Shown here: positions 40,479-49,456 of the stretch, piece by piece | Numbering within the stretch: the first letter of the stretch is position 1 | Layout of the letters: every line of letters starts with the position of its first letter | DNA from: Acidimicrobiales bacterium | Lineage (GTDB): Bacteria; Actinomycetota; Acidimicrobiia; Acidimicrobiales; Iamiaceae | Assembly (NCBI GenBank): GCA_035547835.1 | Contig: DASZTW010000017.1 | Location: forward strand, 124,001-188,000 | Length of the DNA stretch: 64,000 nt | Direction of reading: 5' to 3' | The notes under the pieces: generated by a model | Seen by the model: only the letters and a program-made list of their open reading frames with translations | Databases searched by the model: none | What the model was told of the DNA's origin: nothing | Program-made: the position numbers and the translations under genes

Positions 40479-41000
40479 TCAGCTGACGACGGGATCGGCC
40501 GCTGCTCTGCGCTCGGACACGGGCTCCATCAGGTAGCCGCGTGAGCGCACGGTGCGGATCGCCAGACCGACCGTCGCGAGCCGGCGCCGCAACCGCAGCA
40601 CGTGGACGTCGAGCGCGTTGCGACCCGGCGCGTCGTCCGGCCAACCCCGGGCCACGAGCGTGGTGCGACTGACCACCGCGCCGTAGCGGTCGAGCAAGGC
40701 GCGGGCGAGGCGCGCCTCCACCGGCGGCAGCGACACCCAACGCCCGGCGTTGCGAAGCACGCCGTCGCCGTCGAGCACCGGCTCGCCGGCCTGGGCAGCC
40801 GCGGTCCGCTGCGCCAAGCCGCTCAAGCGCGCCTGGAGATCACGGGGATCGGCCGGTACCCGAATCCAGTCCTCGGCGTCGTCGGCGAGCGCAGGAGGGT
40901 CGACGTCGCCTTCGACCAACAGCAGGCGCGGCACCGCGCTGGCACGCAGACCGGCCAACCGCTCCGATTCAGCAGGGAACCGGACGAGCTCGACGTCCAT
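40479..41000 (-). CDS. Stand-alone OmpR/PhoB-type winged-helix regulator
   Basis: A 173-residue protein. The C-terminal 95 residues are a PhoB-type DNA-binding domain (SLPPVEARLARALLDRYGAVVSRTTL, then NALDVHVLRLRRRLATVG and TVRSRGYLM). The N-terminal 70 residues lack the acidic pocket of a receiver domain, so it is probably not phosphorylated. GGAGG stands directly before ATG 41000. It is transcribed divergently from the cyclic-nucleotide-domain protein across a 125-base gap, so the two may share a control region. Confidence 0.78.
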   Translation of the reverse strand: MDVELVRFPAESERLAGLRASAVPRLLLVEGDVDPPALADDAEDWIRVPADPRDLQARLSGLAQRTAAAQAGEPVLDGDGVLRNAGRWVSLPPVEARLARALLDRYGAVVSRTTLVARGWPDDAPGRNALDVHVLRLRRRLATVGLAIRTVRSRGYLMEPVSERRAAADPVVS

Positions 41001-41111
41001 GGCCTCCGAATGTATGCACCCGACATTTCGCCGGTGTTTCGTCCGTATGAACGGTGCCGGAGCCGCGCCGGACCGCACCGAGTTTTCCGGGCGCAACGAC
41101 GAGCGGCCTCG

Positions 41112-41117
41112 TATGCT
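41112..41117 (+). promoter_or_regulatory. Putative -10 box of the cyclic-nucleotide-domain gene
   Basis: TATGCT, eight bases before ATG 41126, with no ribosome site between. Confidence 0.5.
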
Positions 41118-41125
41118 GCCGGGCC

Positions 41126-41551
41126 ATGGCCGGACGGACCGAACACCTCGAGCACCTTGCAAAGCAGCCTCTCTTTTCCGCCTGCTCCAAGCGGGAGCTC
41201 CAGCGCATCGCCCGCGCGTTCGACGAACTCGAAGTGCCTGCGGGCCGGGTGCTGGTCGACCAGGGCCAAGCCGGTCGCGAAGCGTTCATCGTGTTGGACG
41301 GCACCGCCACGGTCTCGCGCAACAACCGCAAGGTCGCGACCTTGTCGAGCGGTGAGCAGTTCGGCGAGCTCGCCCTCCTCGACCACGGCCCTCGCACGGC
41401 CACCGTCACCGCGGAGACGCCGATGCGGCTGCTGGTCGCGTCGAGCCGCAGTTTCGCCGGCGTCATCGACGACGTGCCGTCGATCGCCCGCAAGCTGCTG
41501 GCCGAGCTCGCCGGTCGCATCCGCGAGCTCGACCGCAAGATCTACGGCTGA
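41126..41551 (+). CDS. Single-domain cyclic-nucleotide-binding protein
   Basis: A 141-residue protein that is almost entirely a cNMP-binding beta-roll: PLFSACSKRELQRIARAFDELEVPAGRVLVDQGQAG, then GEQFGELALLDHGPRTATVTAET, the phosphate-binding cassette. It has no DNA-binding domain, unlike CRP. It may sense cAMP or act as a partner of another protein. The neighbouring divergent winged-helix protein lacks a sensor, so the two could form a split sensor/regulator pair; this is inference. Confidence 0.82.
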   Translation: MAGRTEHLEHLAKQPLFSACSKRELQRIARAFDELEVPAGRVLVDQGQAGREAFIVLDGTATVSRNNRKVATLSSGEQFGELALLDHGPRTATVTAETPMRLLVASSRSFAGVIDDVPSIARKLLAELAGRIRELDRKIYG

Positions 41552-41653
41552 CGCTCGTCCGGACGACCTTCCGTCCCCATTGGGATGTCGGCGCGCCGGG
41601 TCACCGAGCCGATGAGCGCGGCCGATAGTTCGGACCCCTCGGCCCGACCGGGG

Positions 41654-41659
41654 TAGGTT
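41654..41659 (+). promoter_or_regulatory. Putative -10 box of etfD
   Basis: TAGGTT, nine bases before ATG 41669. Confidence 0.45.
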
Positions 41660-41668
41660 CGCGTCGCT

Positions 41669-43888
41669 ATGGACAAGCGGCGTGTTCAGCTGAAGCCCAC
41701 GTACCTCGTGCTCGGCATCGGGGTGCTGTTCGCAGTCGTGACGGCGGCCTCCGGGATCGTCGCCACGATCACCCAATGGCACGACGACAAGCACCGCATA
41801 CAACGCGAGGTGTTCGGCGGCGTGCCGTCCGCGGTGAAGCTCGTCTTCTACATCGTCATCCCGCTGATGTTCCTGTACGGCGCGGTGCTGTTCGCCAACC
41901 GCGTGAAGAACTGGCAGCGCGGCGGCCCCGACCGGCGGGCCACCACCCGACACAACGCCGAGCGCCGCGTCCGAGACCTCCGCTCGGGCGTCTACATGCA
42001 GACCCTGTTGCGCGATCCCGCCGCCGGGGTCATGCACTCGATGATCTACTTCAGCTTCCTCGTCCTGGTGGCCGTGACGACGGTGCTCGAGATCAACCAC
42101 CAGATGCCGCGGTCGGCCAAGTTCCTGTACGGCGGCATGTACGAGGGCTACTCGCTGGTCGGCGACCTCGCCGGTGCGGTGTTCGTGCTCGGCCTGCTGT
42201 TCGCGATCCTGCGCCGCTACGTGCAGCGGCCCTACCGCATCCGGATCAAGACGAAGCCGGAGCACGCCGTCATCCTCGGCACGTTCCTGGTGATCGGCAT
42301 CACCGGCTTCTTCACCGAGGCCTTCCGCATCGCCGCTGCGGGGATGCCGAGCTTCGAGAAATGGTCGGTGATCGGCTGGCCGATCGCCCACGCGGTGCGC
42401 AACTGGAGCCACGTCGCCGGCGCCCACCAGGTGCTGTGGGGCGTGCACGTCGTGGCCTTCGTCGTGTTCCTGGCGATCCTCCCCACCACGATGTTGCGCC
42501 ACATGTTCACGTCGCCGCTCAACCTCTACCTGCGCGACAAGGAACGCCCCAAAGGCGCCATGCGGCCCATGCCCAACCTCATGGAGACCGAGCTCGAGAG
42601 CTTCGGCGCCTCGACCATCCCCGACTTCACCTGGAAGCAGTTGCTCGACACCGACGCCTGCACCATGTGTGGTCGCTGCACGTCGGTGTGTCCGGCCCAC
42701 GGCACCGGCAAGCCGCTCGACCCCCGCGAGATCGTGCTCAAGGTCGGTGAGGTCATGGCGGCCACCGGCGACCCGGTCGTGTCGCCGCCGATCGGCACGT
42801 CGGTCGACATCACCGTCAAGGCCGACTCCGTGTTCGAACGGATCACGTCGGAAGAGCTCTGGGCCTGCACGAGCTGCAAGGCGTGCGACGAGAACTGCCC
42901 GGTCGGCATCGAGATCCTCGACAAGATCCTCGACATGCGGCGCTACCTGACGCTCATGGAGTCCGACTTCCCGACCGAGCTCGGCAACGCATACCGGGGC
43001 ATGGAGAACTCGGGCAACCCCTGGGGCATGAGCCAGGCCGACCGGGGCCAGTGGGCCGAGCAGCTCACCGGCATCGACATCGTCGAGCCCAGCTCGCCAC
43101 TCGACCACGAGTACTTGTACTGGGTCGGCTGCGCCGGCTCGTTCGACGACAAGAACAAGAAGGTCACCCAGGCCACGGCCAAGCTGCTGCAACGGGCCGG
43201 CGTCGACTTCGCCATCCTCGGCCCGGCGGAGAACTGCACGGGCGACCCGGCCCGCCGCTCCGGCAACGAGTACATCTTCCAGATGCTGGCCACCCAGAAC
43301 ATCGAGACGCTCAACGGCATGGGCGTCAAGAAGATCATCACGCAGTGCCCGCACTGCTTCAACACCTTGATGAACGAGTACCCGCAGCTCGGGGGCCACT
43401 TCGAGGTGGTCCACCACAGCCAGTTCCTCGAGTCGCTCATCGCCGACGGCAAGCTCGACCTCAGCAAGGCTCGGCTCGAGGAACGGGTCGTGTACCACGA
43501 CTCGTGCTACCTGGGTCGCCACAACGACGTGTACGCCGCGCCGCGCAACGTCATCGGCAGCCTCGGCGGCATCGAGGTGGTCGAGGCGCCCCGCAACGGC
43601 ACAAAGAGCCGCTGCTGCGGCGCCGGCGGCGCCCGCATGTGGATGGAGGAGACGGTCGGCACCAAGGTGAACGACGACCGGGCCGCCGAGTTGCTCGCCA
43701 CCGGTGCCACCCGGATCACGACCGCCTGCCCGTTCTGCTACATCATGATCGACGACGGCGTGAAAGCGGTCCCGGGCGCCGACGACGAGGTCAAGGTCAC
43801 CGACATCTCGATGACCCTCCTCGAGGCCATCGAGGCCGGCGAAGACACCCGCTCCGCCGAGCCCGCCAACCTCGAAGTCGTCGACTGA
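41669..43888 (+). CDS. etfD: Membrane Fe-S oxidoreductase, EtfD-like (ETF:menaquinone type)
   Basis: A 739-residue fusion. Residues 1-290 are a membrane domain of about five to six helices, like nitrate reductase gamma/HdrE, which would hold haem b and contact the quinone pool. Residues about 325-440 are two 4Fe-4S clusters (CTMCGRCTSVC; CTSCKACDENC). Residues about 480-720 are two CCG domains (WVGCAGSFDD; CPHCFNTL; DSCYLGRH; RCCGAGGARMWM; ACPFCYIM). The architecture matches mycobacterial Rv0338c/EtfD, which passes electrons from electron-transfer flavoprotein to menaquinone during fatty-acid oxidation. etfAB is not in the window. Confidence 0.85.
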   Translation: MDKRRVQLKPTYLVLGIGVLFAVVTAASGIVATITQWHDDKHRIQREVFGGVPSAVKLVFYIVIPLMFLYGAVLFANRVKNWQRGGPDRRATTRHNAERRVRDLRSGVYMQTLLRDPAAGVMHSMIYFSFLVLVAVTTVLEINHQMPRSAKFLYGGMYEGYSLVGDLAGAVFVLGLLFAILRRYVQRPYRIRIKTKPEHAVILGTFLVIGITGFFTEAFRIAAAGMPSFEKWSVIGWPIAHAVRNWSHVAGAHQVLWGVHVVAFVVFLAILPTTMLRHMFTSPLNLYLRDKERPKGAMRPMPNLMETELESFGASTIPDFTWKQLLDTDACTMCGRCTSVCPAHGTGKPLDPREIVLKVGEVMAATGDPVVSPPIGTSVDITVKADSVFERITSEELWACTSCKACDENCPVGIEILDKILDMRRYLTLMESDFPTELGNAYRGMENSGNPWGMSQADRGQWAEQLTGIDIVEPSSPLDHEYLYWVGCAGSFDDKNKKVTQATAKLLQRAGVDFAILGPAENCTGDPARRSGNEYIFQMLATQNIETLNGMGVKKIITQCPHCFNTLMNEYPQLGGHFEVVHHSQFLESLIADGKLDLSKARLEERVVYHDSCYLGRHNDVYAAPRNVIGSLGGIEVVEAPRNGTKSRCCGAGGARMWMEETVGTKVNDDRAAELLATGATRITTACPFCYIMIDDGVKAVPGADDEVKVTDISMTLLEAIEAGEDTRSAEPANLEVVD

Positions 43889-43927
43889 CCCTCCCGACCC
43901 CACCCGAGCGCACCCCACCGAAATCCG

Positions 43928-43976
43928 CTGCTGTGAGCACTTGACCACCTCCTCGGTGGTTGAGCGCGCACAGCAG
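43928..43976. repeat. Palindrome family 2, copy C
   Basis: CTGCTGTG / CACAGCAG (8 bp) and inner ACCACC / GGTGGT pair, with the family core TGTGAGCACTTG in the 5' arm and a diverged 3' arm. It lies between etfD and the DUF1385 gene. Confidence 0.78.
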
Positions 43977-44064
43977 GACGGGTTGGGAGCCGACGAGGCG
44001 GGCGCGGCGGGGGTGGGGGTGGGCCAGACTGGAGTTTCCGGGTCGCCGACCGACAGGAACCACC

Positions 44065-45135
44065 ATGGCCGACACCTCCTCCTCTGCGCCCGCGTCCTCG
44101 GGCACCGCGCCCGCGCCGCCAGTTGCAGGCGGAGTCCACTCGGACGCCGCGCTCGAGCTCGCCCCCGACATCGGTGCGATCGGCGGGCAGGCGCTGATCG
44201 AGGGCGTGATGATGCGTCGGGCCGACCACTGGGGCGCGGCCGTCCGCTGCGACGACGGCTCGGTGAAGACGACCGCCGAGGAGTTGAAGGACCTGGGCAT
44301 CTGGCGCAAGATCCCGCTCGCCCGAGGCGCAATCGCACTGGTGGAGTCGATGACGGTGGGGATGCGGGCGCTGTTGTGGGCGGCTTCCGAGCGCGCCACC
44401 GAGGAGGAACAAGCGCCGACCCGGGTTGGTCTGGCGCTGTCGGCCGTCATCGCCATCGTCTTGTCGCTCGCCGTGTTCGGCGTCGGGCCGGCGGCCGTCG
44501 CGCACTGGGTCGGGCCGAAGTCGTCGGTGCTGTTCAACCTCGCGGAAGGCGCGGTCCGGCTGGCACTGCTGTTCGGCTACCTACTGTTGCTGTCGGCATC
44601 GTCGGAGGTCCGGCGCACGTTCGAGTACCACGGCGCCGAGCACATGACCATCCACGCGCTCGAGCACGGCCTGGCGCTCACGCCCGACAACATCCGCCGC
44701 TTCGACCGCCGCCACCCTCGCTGCGGCACCAGCTTCTTGGTGGTCACCGTGATCGTGGCGGTCGTGGTGTTCACCTTCCTCGGTCGACCGAGCCTGCCCT
44801 GGCTGATCGTCTCGCGGATCGTGCTGTTGCCCGTGGTGGCCGGCCTGTCGTATGAGGCCATCCGGTTCGCGGGCAACCACCGCCACTCGTGGTACGGCAA
44901 GGTCCTGATGGTGCCCGGCAACCTGGTGCAGCGAATCACCACCCGGCCCCCATCGGACGACCAGATCCAGGTTGCCGTGGAGGCCCTGTACGCCGTGCTC
45001 GCCGTCAGCCCGGTTCCCGGCCTGGTCCTGCCCGCCCATGGACCGACAACCCCGCCTCCGGCATCCGCCAGCGGACCGACCCGGGACACACCCGCACCAC
45101 CCGCGGTCGAGCCCGCCGTCTCACCGCCGACATGA
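44065..45135 (+). CDS. DUF1385 (YqhQ-like) membrane protein
   Basis: A 356-residue protein with the DUF1385 hallmark GGQALIEGVMMR near residue 40 and RHPRCGTSFLVV near residue 220. Several hydrophobic segments occur (LALSAVIAIVLSLAVFGVG; LALLFGYLLLL; VTVIVAVVVFTFL; IVLLPVVAGLSYEA). A Pro/Ala-rich tail ends it. Function of the family is unsettled. AGGAA lies just before ATG 44065. The TGA overlaps the next ATG (ATGA). Confidence 0.88.
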   Translation: MADTSSSAPASSGTAPAPPVAGGVHSDAALELAPDIGAIGGQALIEGVMMRRADHWGAAVRCDDGSVKTTAEELKDLGIWRKIPLARGAIALVESMTVGMRALLWAASERATEEEQAPTRVGLALSAVIAIVLSLAVFGVGPAAVAHWVGPKSSVLFNLAEGAVRLALLFGYLLLLSASSEVRRTFEYHGAEHMTIHALEHGLALTPDNIRRFDRRHPRCGTSFLVVTVIVAVVVFTFLGRPSLPWLIVSRIVLLPVVAGLSYEAIRFAGNHRHSWYGKVLMVPGNLVQRITTRPPSDDQIQVAVEALYAVLAVSPVPGLVLPAHGPTTPPPASASGPTRDTPAPPAVEPAVSPPT

Positions 45136-45941
45136 GGCGCTCGGCGCGGGCGCGCCTGCCGAACCGCGCCGTGTTCGACACCTTCGGCCTCACGTACGCG
45201 CCGCACGGTCGCCGTTGGCTCGCCGCGTGCGCCGCGTGCGCCGCGATCGTCATCGAGATCCTGTCGTTGCGCGGGGTGATCCCGTACGTGGTCATCGGCG
45301 GCATCGCGGTGTCGTGGTCGCTCGTGCCGGCGGTCGCGCTGGCGGTGGCGTGTGGGCCGGAGATCGCGGGACGGCAGCAGTCGCGCGTGGCAGCCGTGGT
45401 GTTCGGCGCCATCGCCGGCCTGACGTTGATCGTCGCGTCCGCCCTGCTGATCGCCGGTGGCCACGGTCTCGTGCTCACCGGCTTGATCGTGGTGGCCGCG
45501 ACCGAGGAGCTCGTCTACCGCCTCGCCATTCCCGCCCTCGCCGCGGGCGTGCTGCATCTGGTGGGCGTGCCGGCCAAAGTCGCACGACCGCTGGGGTTCG
45601 TGGCGGGAGGCGTGTGGTTCGTGTTGCTGCCCGGGCATCGCCAGCAGTGGACCACCAACGGCAACATCCTGGCTTTCATGGCGTTCGCGACGCTCGCCGC
45701 GATGGTGGTCTACAGCTCGCGGGCAGTGCTGGCTGCCGCACTGGTCCACCTCGCCACCGACGTCCTCACGTCGCTGTACGTGCTCGGCCAGGTGACCCTC
45801 GGCCAGCGGGGAGCTTTGGTCGCCGCGCTGCTGGCGTTGATGGTGTTGGCGTACTCGTCGCCCGAGTACCGCAGGGAACGACGACGACTCCGACGCCAGG
45901 CTCGGCTGTCCCCCAGCGGACGGCCGAACCCGACGTCGTGA
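45132..45941 (+). CDS. CPBP-family (CAAX-protease-like) intramembrane protein
   Basis: A 269-residue protein with about seven hydrophobic segments. TEELVYRLAIP carries the EExxxR motif of the CPBP (Abi) intramembrane metalloprotease family, and LAAALVHLATDVLTSLY a His at the position of the later conserved motif. The His/Asn motifs are only partly recognisable, so proteolytic activity is uncertain. The ATG overlaps the DUF1385 stop, so the two genes are co-translated. Two hairpins follow. Confidence 0.75.
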   Translation: MRRSARARLPNRAVFDTFGLTYAPHGRRWLAACAACAAIVIEILSLRGVIPYVVIGGIAVSWSLVPAVALAVACGPEIAGRQQSRVAAVVFGAIAGLTLIVASALLIAGGHGLVLTGLIVVAATEELVYRLAIPALAAGVLHLVGVPAKVARPLGFVAGGVWFVLLPGHRQQWTTNGNILAFMAFATLAAMVVYSSRAVLAAALVHLATDVLTSLYVLGQVTLGQRGALVAALLALMVLAYSSPEYRRERRRLRRQARLSPSGRPNPTS

Positions 45942-45946
45942 GTGGC

Positions 45947-45982
45947 GGCCGCACGCCAGCCGGATAGAACCGGCGTGCGGCC
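45947..45982. terminator. Hairpin 1 between convergent genes
   Basis: GGCCGCACGCC / GGCGTGCGGCC, an 11-bp perfect stem with a 14-base loop, directly after the CPBP gene. Confidence 0.55.
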
Positions 45983-45990
45983 GACCTGCG

Positions 45991-46029
45991 TGGTGTGGCG
46001 CGGCGTGCGGGCGTCGCCACGCCACACCA
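45991..46029. terminator. Hairpin 2 between convergent genes
   Basis: TGGTGTGGCG / CGCCACACCA, a 10-bp perfect stem, eight bases after hairpin 1. The pair probably ends transcription in both directions. Confidence 0.55.
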
Positions 46030-46082
46030 TGCGAGCTGCCAGGCCAGCGGTGGCTCGGACCGGCCCCAGTGCCGGCCCGAGC

Positions 46083-46979
46083 TCACCGTGGTGGCGGAAC
46101 GGGCGGGCCGAGATCGTGGGGCGGGACGATCGCGATCTGATCGATCGACGCCAGCGCGTCGGCCAGATCGTCGGGCAGCGGCTGTGGTGTGACGGTCCAC
46201 GTCGCGTGAGCGAGTGCCGGGTCGGTGGCCAGGGCCAACTCGAGCGTGACGACCCGGTCGCCGACCGCATGTACCGGGCTGAGCGCGACGCAGCAGGCGC
46301 CGTCGACGACGGCCACTGTCTCCCCTGAGGTGAACACCGCACGGACCTGCCGTGCGACCGCGTCGAGCTCGACGATCGCCGCGAGGGTCGGCCGGCGCTG
46401 GAGCCGGACCGTCAGCAGCGACCACAGCGACGACGAGCGGACACCGAGCGCCGTGGACTGCGCGTAGAGCTGCACGATCCTGGTGCGGAGGTACGCACCG
46501 GTGTGCAGGCCCGTGCGGATGTCGACGCACTGGTCGCGGTTCGCCAGTCGCTCCTGCTCCTCTGCCCAGGCGGCGAGCGCCACTTGCTGCAAGCTGAGGA
46601 CGTCGAGCCGCTGCCGGCCACCCGAGCCGAGCTGGCGGGCCGCGGCCTCCACTGCCCGGGCCACGTCGGGCGGCCGGGAGCCCACCGCTGCTTCGTCGCG
46701 ACCGAACTCGGCGACGGCGGCCACCAACGGGTGCGGCGGCTCGACGTCGACCGACCCGACTTGGCCACCATCGGCGACGGCCTGGAAGCAGGCTTCGGCG
46801 AGACCGTGGTCGGTCAGCGGGTCGACCAAGTGCGCGGACTCGGTCGTGGCGGTCGCGGTACCGCTGACGAGGGCGAGCAGCCGAGCGGCCGGGTCGCCCG
46901 CCTGCGACACGGCCGGCGGCCCAGCGAGGGGATCTTGGCGGTTGGGCTCGTTCACGCCCCATGAGAGGAACCGCCCCAC
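46083..46979 (-). CDS. Unknown protein with a degenerate GGDEF-like segment
   Basis: A soluble protein of about 298 residues. Residues about 150-185 (DIRTGLHTGAYLRTRIVQLYAQ) resemble the opening of a GGDEF domain (DxLTGLxNRxxL), but I find no GG[DE]EF active-site motif, so cyclase activity is unlikely. The N-terminal half is Ala-rich and helical. The start is unclear: GTG 46979 or GTG 46955. It lies between the CPBP gene (convergent) and a PAS protein on the same strand; with the sigma-factor fusion nearby it may belong to a signalling group. Confidence 0.55.
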   Translation of the reverse strand: MGRFLSWGVNEPNRQDPLAGPPAVSQAGDPAARLLALVSGTATATTESAHLVDPLTDHGLAEACFQAVADGGQVGSVDVEPPHPLVAAVAEFGRDEAAVGSRPPDVARAVEAAARQLGSGGRQRLDVLSLQQVALAAWAEEQERLANRDQCVDIRTGLHTGAYLRTRIVQLYAQSTALGVRSSSLWSLLTVRLQRRPTLAAIVELDAVARQVRAVFTSGETVAVVDGACCVALSPVHAVGDRVVTLELALATDPALAHATWTVTPQPLPDDLADALASIDQIAIVPPHDLGPPVPPPR

Positions 46980-47065
46980 CGATCATGACGCAGATGGAGC
47001 GAATTTCTTCTGGCCGCGCCCGCCGTGTCGGCGACGCGGGCCGCGCCGGCCGTAGCGAGCCGGTG

Positions 47066-47779
47066 TCAGGTGAGCAGCGACGCCGCCTCGTCCAGCGCCG
47101 CGCCGCCGATCAGGCTGAGCACCGCGAACGGCTCGCCGTCGGCTGACCGGAGCGCGAGCGTGGCGACCATCGGTCGCGACCCTCCGGCAGGGTGCGCGTA
47201 CACGACCGCACCGCGATGGTCGCGGCGGCCCGTCCCCACGCAGTACGCCACGGGGTCGGCCAGCCACGGCACCCGCTCACCGTCGGTTGTGCGCAACCTG
47301 CGGCCGAGCTCGGCTTCGACCGGTCCTGCGAAGAACTCCGGCGAGAGACCGAGCAGCTTGCTGGCCACCCGGTTCGCCGTCACGATCTCGCCGCCGGGCG
47401 CGACCACCACGAGCGCGTCGAACGTCGACGCCAACATGAGGTCGCGCGCCGCCTCGACCCAGCGCGACCGGGGCGTCTCGGCCAGGAACACCCGCACGCC
47501 GCCGAACGACGGGTGCCGGTCGCCCGACACGATCGCGTCGACCCACACCCACCCACCGGTGGCCCGCCACAGGCGCAGCTCGCAGCCGCCGAGCGGCGGA
47601 TCAGCGTCGAGCAGCCGCAACAGGCGGTCGAGCGCCGGGTCGTCGGCACCGAGCAACGTGGCGATCGACTGGCCCACCAGCTCCTCGACCGAGCGGTGGA
47701 GGAGCTCCGCCGCGTCGGTGTCGGCCCACACGATGGCGCCCTCGGGGTCGAGGTACAGCGAGCCGCCGGCCGCGTTCAC
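47066..47779 (-). CDS. PAS-domain protein
   Basis: A 237-residue soluble protein with two PAS-like segments: LYLDPEGAIVWADTDAAELLHRSVEELVGQSI at the N-terminus and VVVAPGGEIVTANRVASKLLGLSPEFF in the middle. No kinase, cyclase or DNA-binding output domain is present, so it may act through a partner. GTG 47779 fits the first PAS strand but has no clear ribosome site; the longer open frame upstream is antisense to the sigma-factor gene. It is divergent from that gene across about 96 bases. Confidence 0.7.
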   Translation of the reverse strand: MNAAGGSLYLDPEGAIVWADTDAAELLHRSVEELVGQSIATLLGADDPALDRLLRLLDADPPLGGCELRLWRATGGWVWVDAIVSGDRHPSFGGVRVFLAETPRSRWVEAARDLMLASTFDALVVVAPGGEIVTANRVASKLLGLSPEFFAGPVEAELGRRLRTTDGERVPWLADPVAYCVGTGRRDHRGAVVYAHPAGGSRPMVATLALRSADGEPFAVLSLIGGAALDEAASLLT

Positions 47780-47875
47780 GCGACGTTCGTTAGCACAGCC
47801 GATCCACCCGGTGACAGGATTGTCACGGTCCGAGTGCGAATGCGCACGAACGACCCGGTGACCAGGAGCAGACAG

Positions 47876-49447
47876 GTGAACCCGGTGGCCGACACGTCCG
47901 TCGCCAGCGATGCAGACCTCATCACTCGGGCCCGGGAGGGCGACGAGGACGCTTTCGCGGCCTTGTGGGAGCGCCATGAGGCCGCGGCACGGCGGCTGGC
48001 CGGTACGTATGCCCGCAACGACGCCGATCGCGACGACCTCGTGTCGATCGCCTTCGAGCGGGTGCTGGGCGCGGTTCGCAACGGCGGCGGACCCGACGAA
48101 TCGTTCCGCGCGTACCTGTTCGTCACACTGCGGCGAGCGGCTGCCGAGGCCGCCAAACGGCGCGAGGAGCTGCCGCCGCAAGGCTTGATCGACTTGGCGA
48201 TCGAGGCCGACGAGCCGCCCCTCGAAGGCGAGGAGCGCGAGTTGATCACCCGGGCGTTCGCGTCGCTCCCCGACCGCTGGCAGACGGTGCTGTGGCACAC
48301 CGCAGTCGAGGGACGGGCGCCACGTGAGCTGGCACCGCGCCTCGGCGTGTCCCCCAACGCGGCGGCGGCCATGGCGTACCGGGCACGCGAGAAGCTGCGC
48401 CAGGCGTACCTACAAGCCCATCTCCAGCAGGCACCACGGCCGGGTTGCGAGCCGCATACCGCCCTACTCGGGTCGTACGTGCGCGGCGCCCTGTCGGCGC
48501 GCGACCACCGCGCGGTGGAGGCGCACCTGGAGCACTGCGAGCACTGCCAGGCGTTGGTGGCCGAGCTCCACGACGTCAACTCGCTGCTGCTGCGGGCCGT
48601 GCTGCCGATCCTGGCGGTCGGCGGCGCCAAGGCCGCTGCGGTCGCGGGCGGCGCGGCGGCGGGCGGCACCGGCGGGCTCGCCGTGGTCCGGTGGTTGAGC
48701 GGCCGCTCGGGTCCCGGCCCCCAAGCCGGTGCGGTGGCCGGCGCGGCTGCAGCCGTGGTCGCCGTCGTGATGGCCTCGGTCGCGCTGGCCGGTGGGTTCC
48801 GGGGCGACCACCACCACACGCAGCTCGCTGCCGAGCGTCCCGCGCCATCGGTCGCCGCGCCCGCGCCCCCGTCGACCGCACCGCCGGCGACGCCCACCAC
48901 GGCGGCGCCGACCACCGTGTCGCCCACCACCACCTCGACCACCGTGCCACCCACCTCCACCTCCTCGCTGGTGCCGGCACCACGGGCGATTCCGGTGCCG
49001 ACCACCGCGCCCGACCCGCCGGTCACCACGCCCCGCACGGCCCCGACCACCACGCCGCCACCGCCGTCGACGGCGCCGCCGACTGCACCGCCCACGCCGC
49101 CGACGACCGTCCCCACCAAACCCGTGTTGTGGTTCGGTGGCTCCTACAGCCACGCCCACCCCGGGCTCCGCTCGACCAGCTTCCTGGTCGGGAACCGCAA
49201 GCCCTCGAGAGCGGCAACCGGCCTCGTGGTGGTGTTCGCCGCCGACCACGGTGCGGTGAGCCCGATACCCGGCGGACCGGGGTGGAACTGCGGGCCGGCC
49301 AACCACCACTTGACGTGCCGGTGGAGCGGGTCGCTCGCGCCGGGTCAGACCACCAACGTGCTCGGTTGGGACGCGCCCGGCGCCACCAAGGTCACCATCA
49401 CCGCCACCACCGACCAGGGCGCCACCCAGTCGGTGACGCTCCAATAG
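47876..49447 (+). CDS. ECF sigma factor fused to anti-sigma zinc finger, membrane helix and extracellular domain
   Basis: A 523-residue protein. Residues about 8-75 are sigma region 2 (DLITRAREGDEDAFAALWERH; DRDDLVSIAFERVL) and about 115-175 region 4 (LPDRWQTVLWHTAVEG; LGVSPNAAAAMAYRAREKL). A zinc-finger anti-sigma motif follows (HLEHCEHCQALV). A single membrane segment (GAVAGAAAAVVAVVMASVALAGG) precedes a long Pro/Thr linker and an outer beta-rich domain of about 105 residues. GTG 47876 is chosen for AGGAG seven bases upstream. Sigma factors with such C-terminal extensions are known in actinobacteria; regulation by proteolysis or conformational release is inferred. Confidence 0.85.
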   Translation: MNPVADTSVASDADLITRAREGDEDAFAALWERHEAAARRLAGTYARNDADRDDLVSIAFERVLGAVRNGGGPDESFRAYLFVTLRRAAAEAAKRREELPPQGLIDLAIEADEPPLEGEERELITRAFASLPDRWQTVLWHTAVEGRAPRELAPRLGVSPNAAAAMAYRAREKLRQAYLQAHLQQAPRPGCEPHTALLGSYVRGALSARDHRAVEAHLEHCEHCQALVAELHDVNSLLLRAVLPILAVGGAKAAAVAGGAAAGGTGGLAVVRWLSGRSGPGPQAGAVAGAAAAVVAVVMASVALAGGFRGDHHHTQLAAERPAPSVAAPAPPSTAPPATPTTAAPTTVSPTTTSTTVPPTSTSSLVPAPRAIPVPTTAPDPPVTTPRTAPTTTPPPPSTAPPTAPPTPPTTVPTKPVLWFGGSYSHAHPGLRSTSFLVGNRKPSRAATGLVVVFAADHGAVSPIPGGPGWNCGPANHHLTCRWSGSLAPGQTTNVLGWDAPGATKVTITATTDQGATQSVTLQ

Positions 49448-49456
49448 CCGCCGCGC

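Noticed and set aside
46083-46979. Active diguanylate cyclase
   Set aside because: Only the helix before the active site is similar; no GG[DE]EF motif is present.
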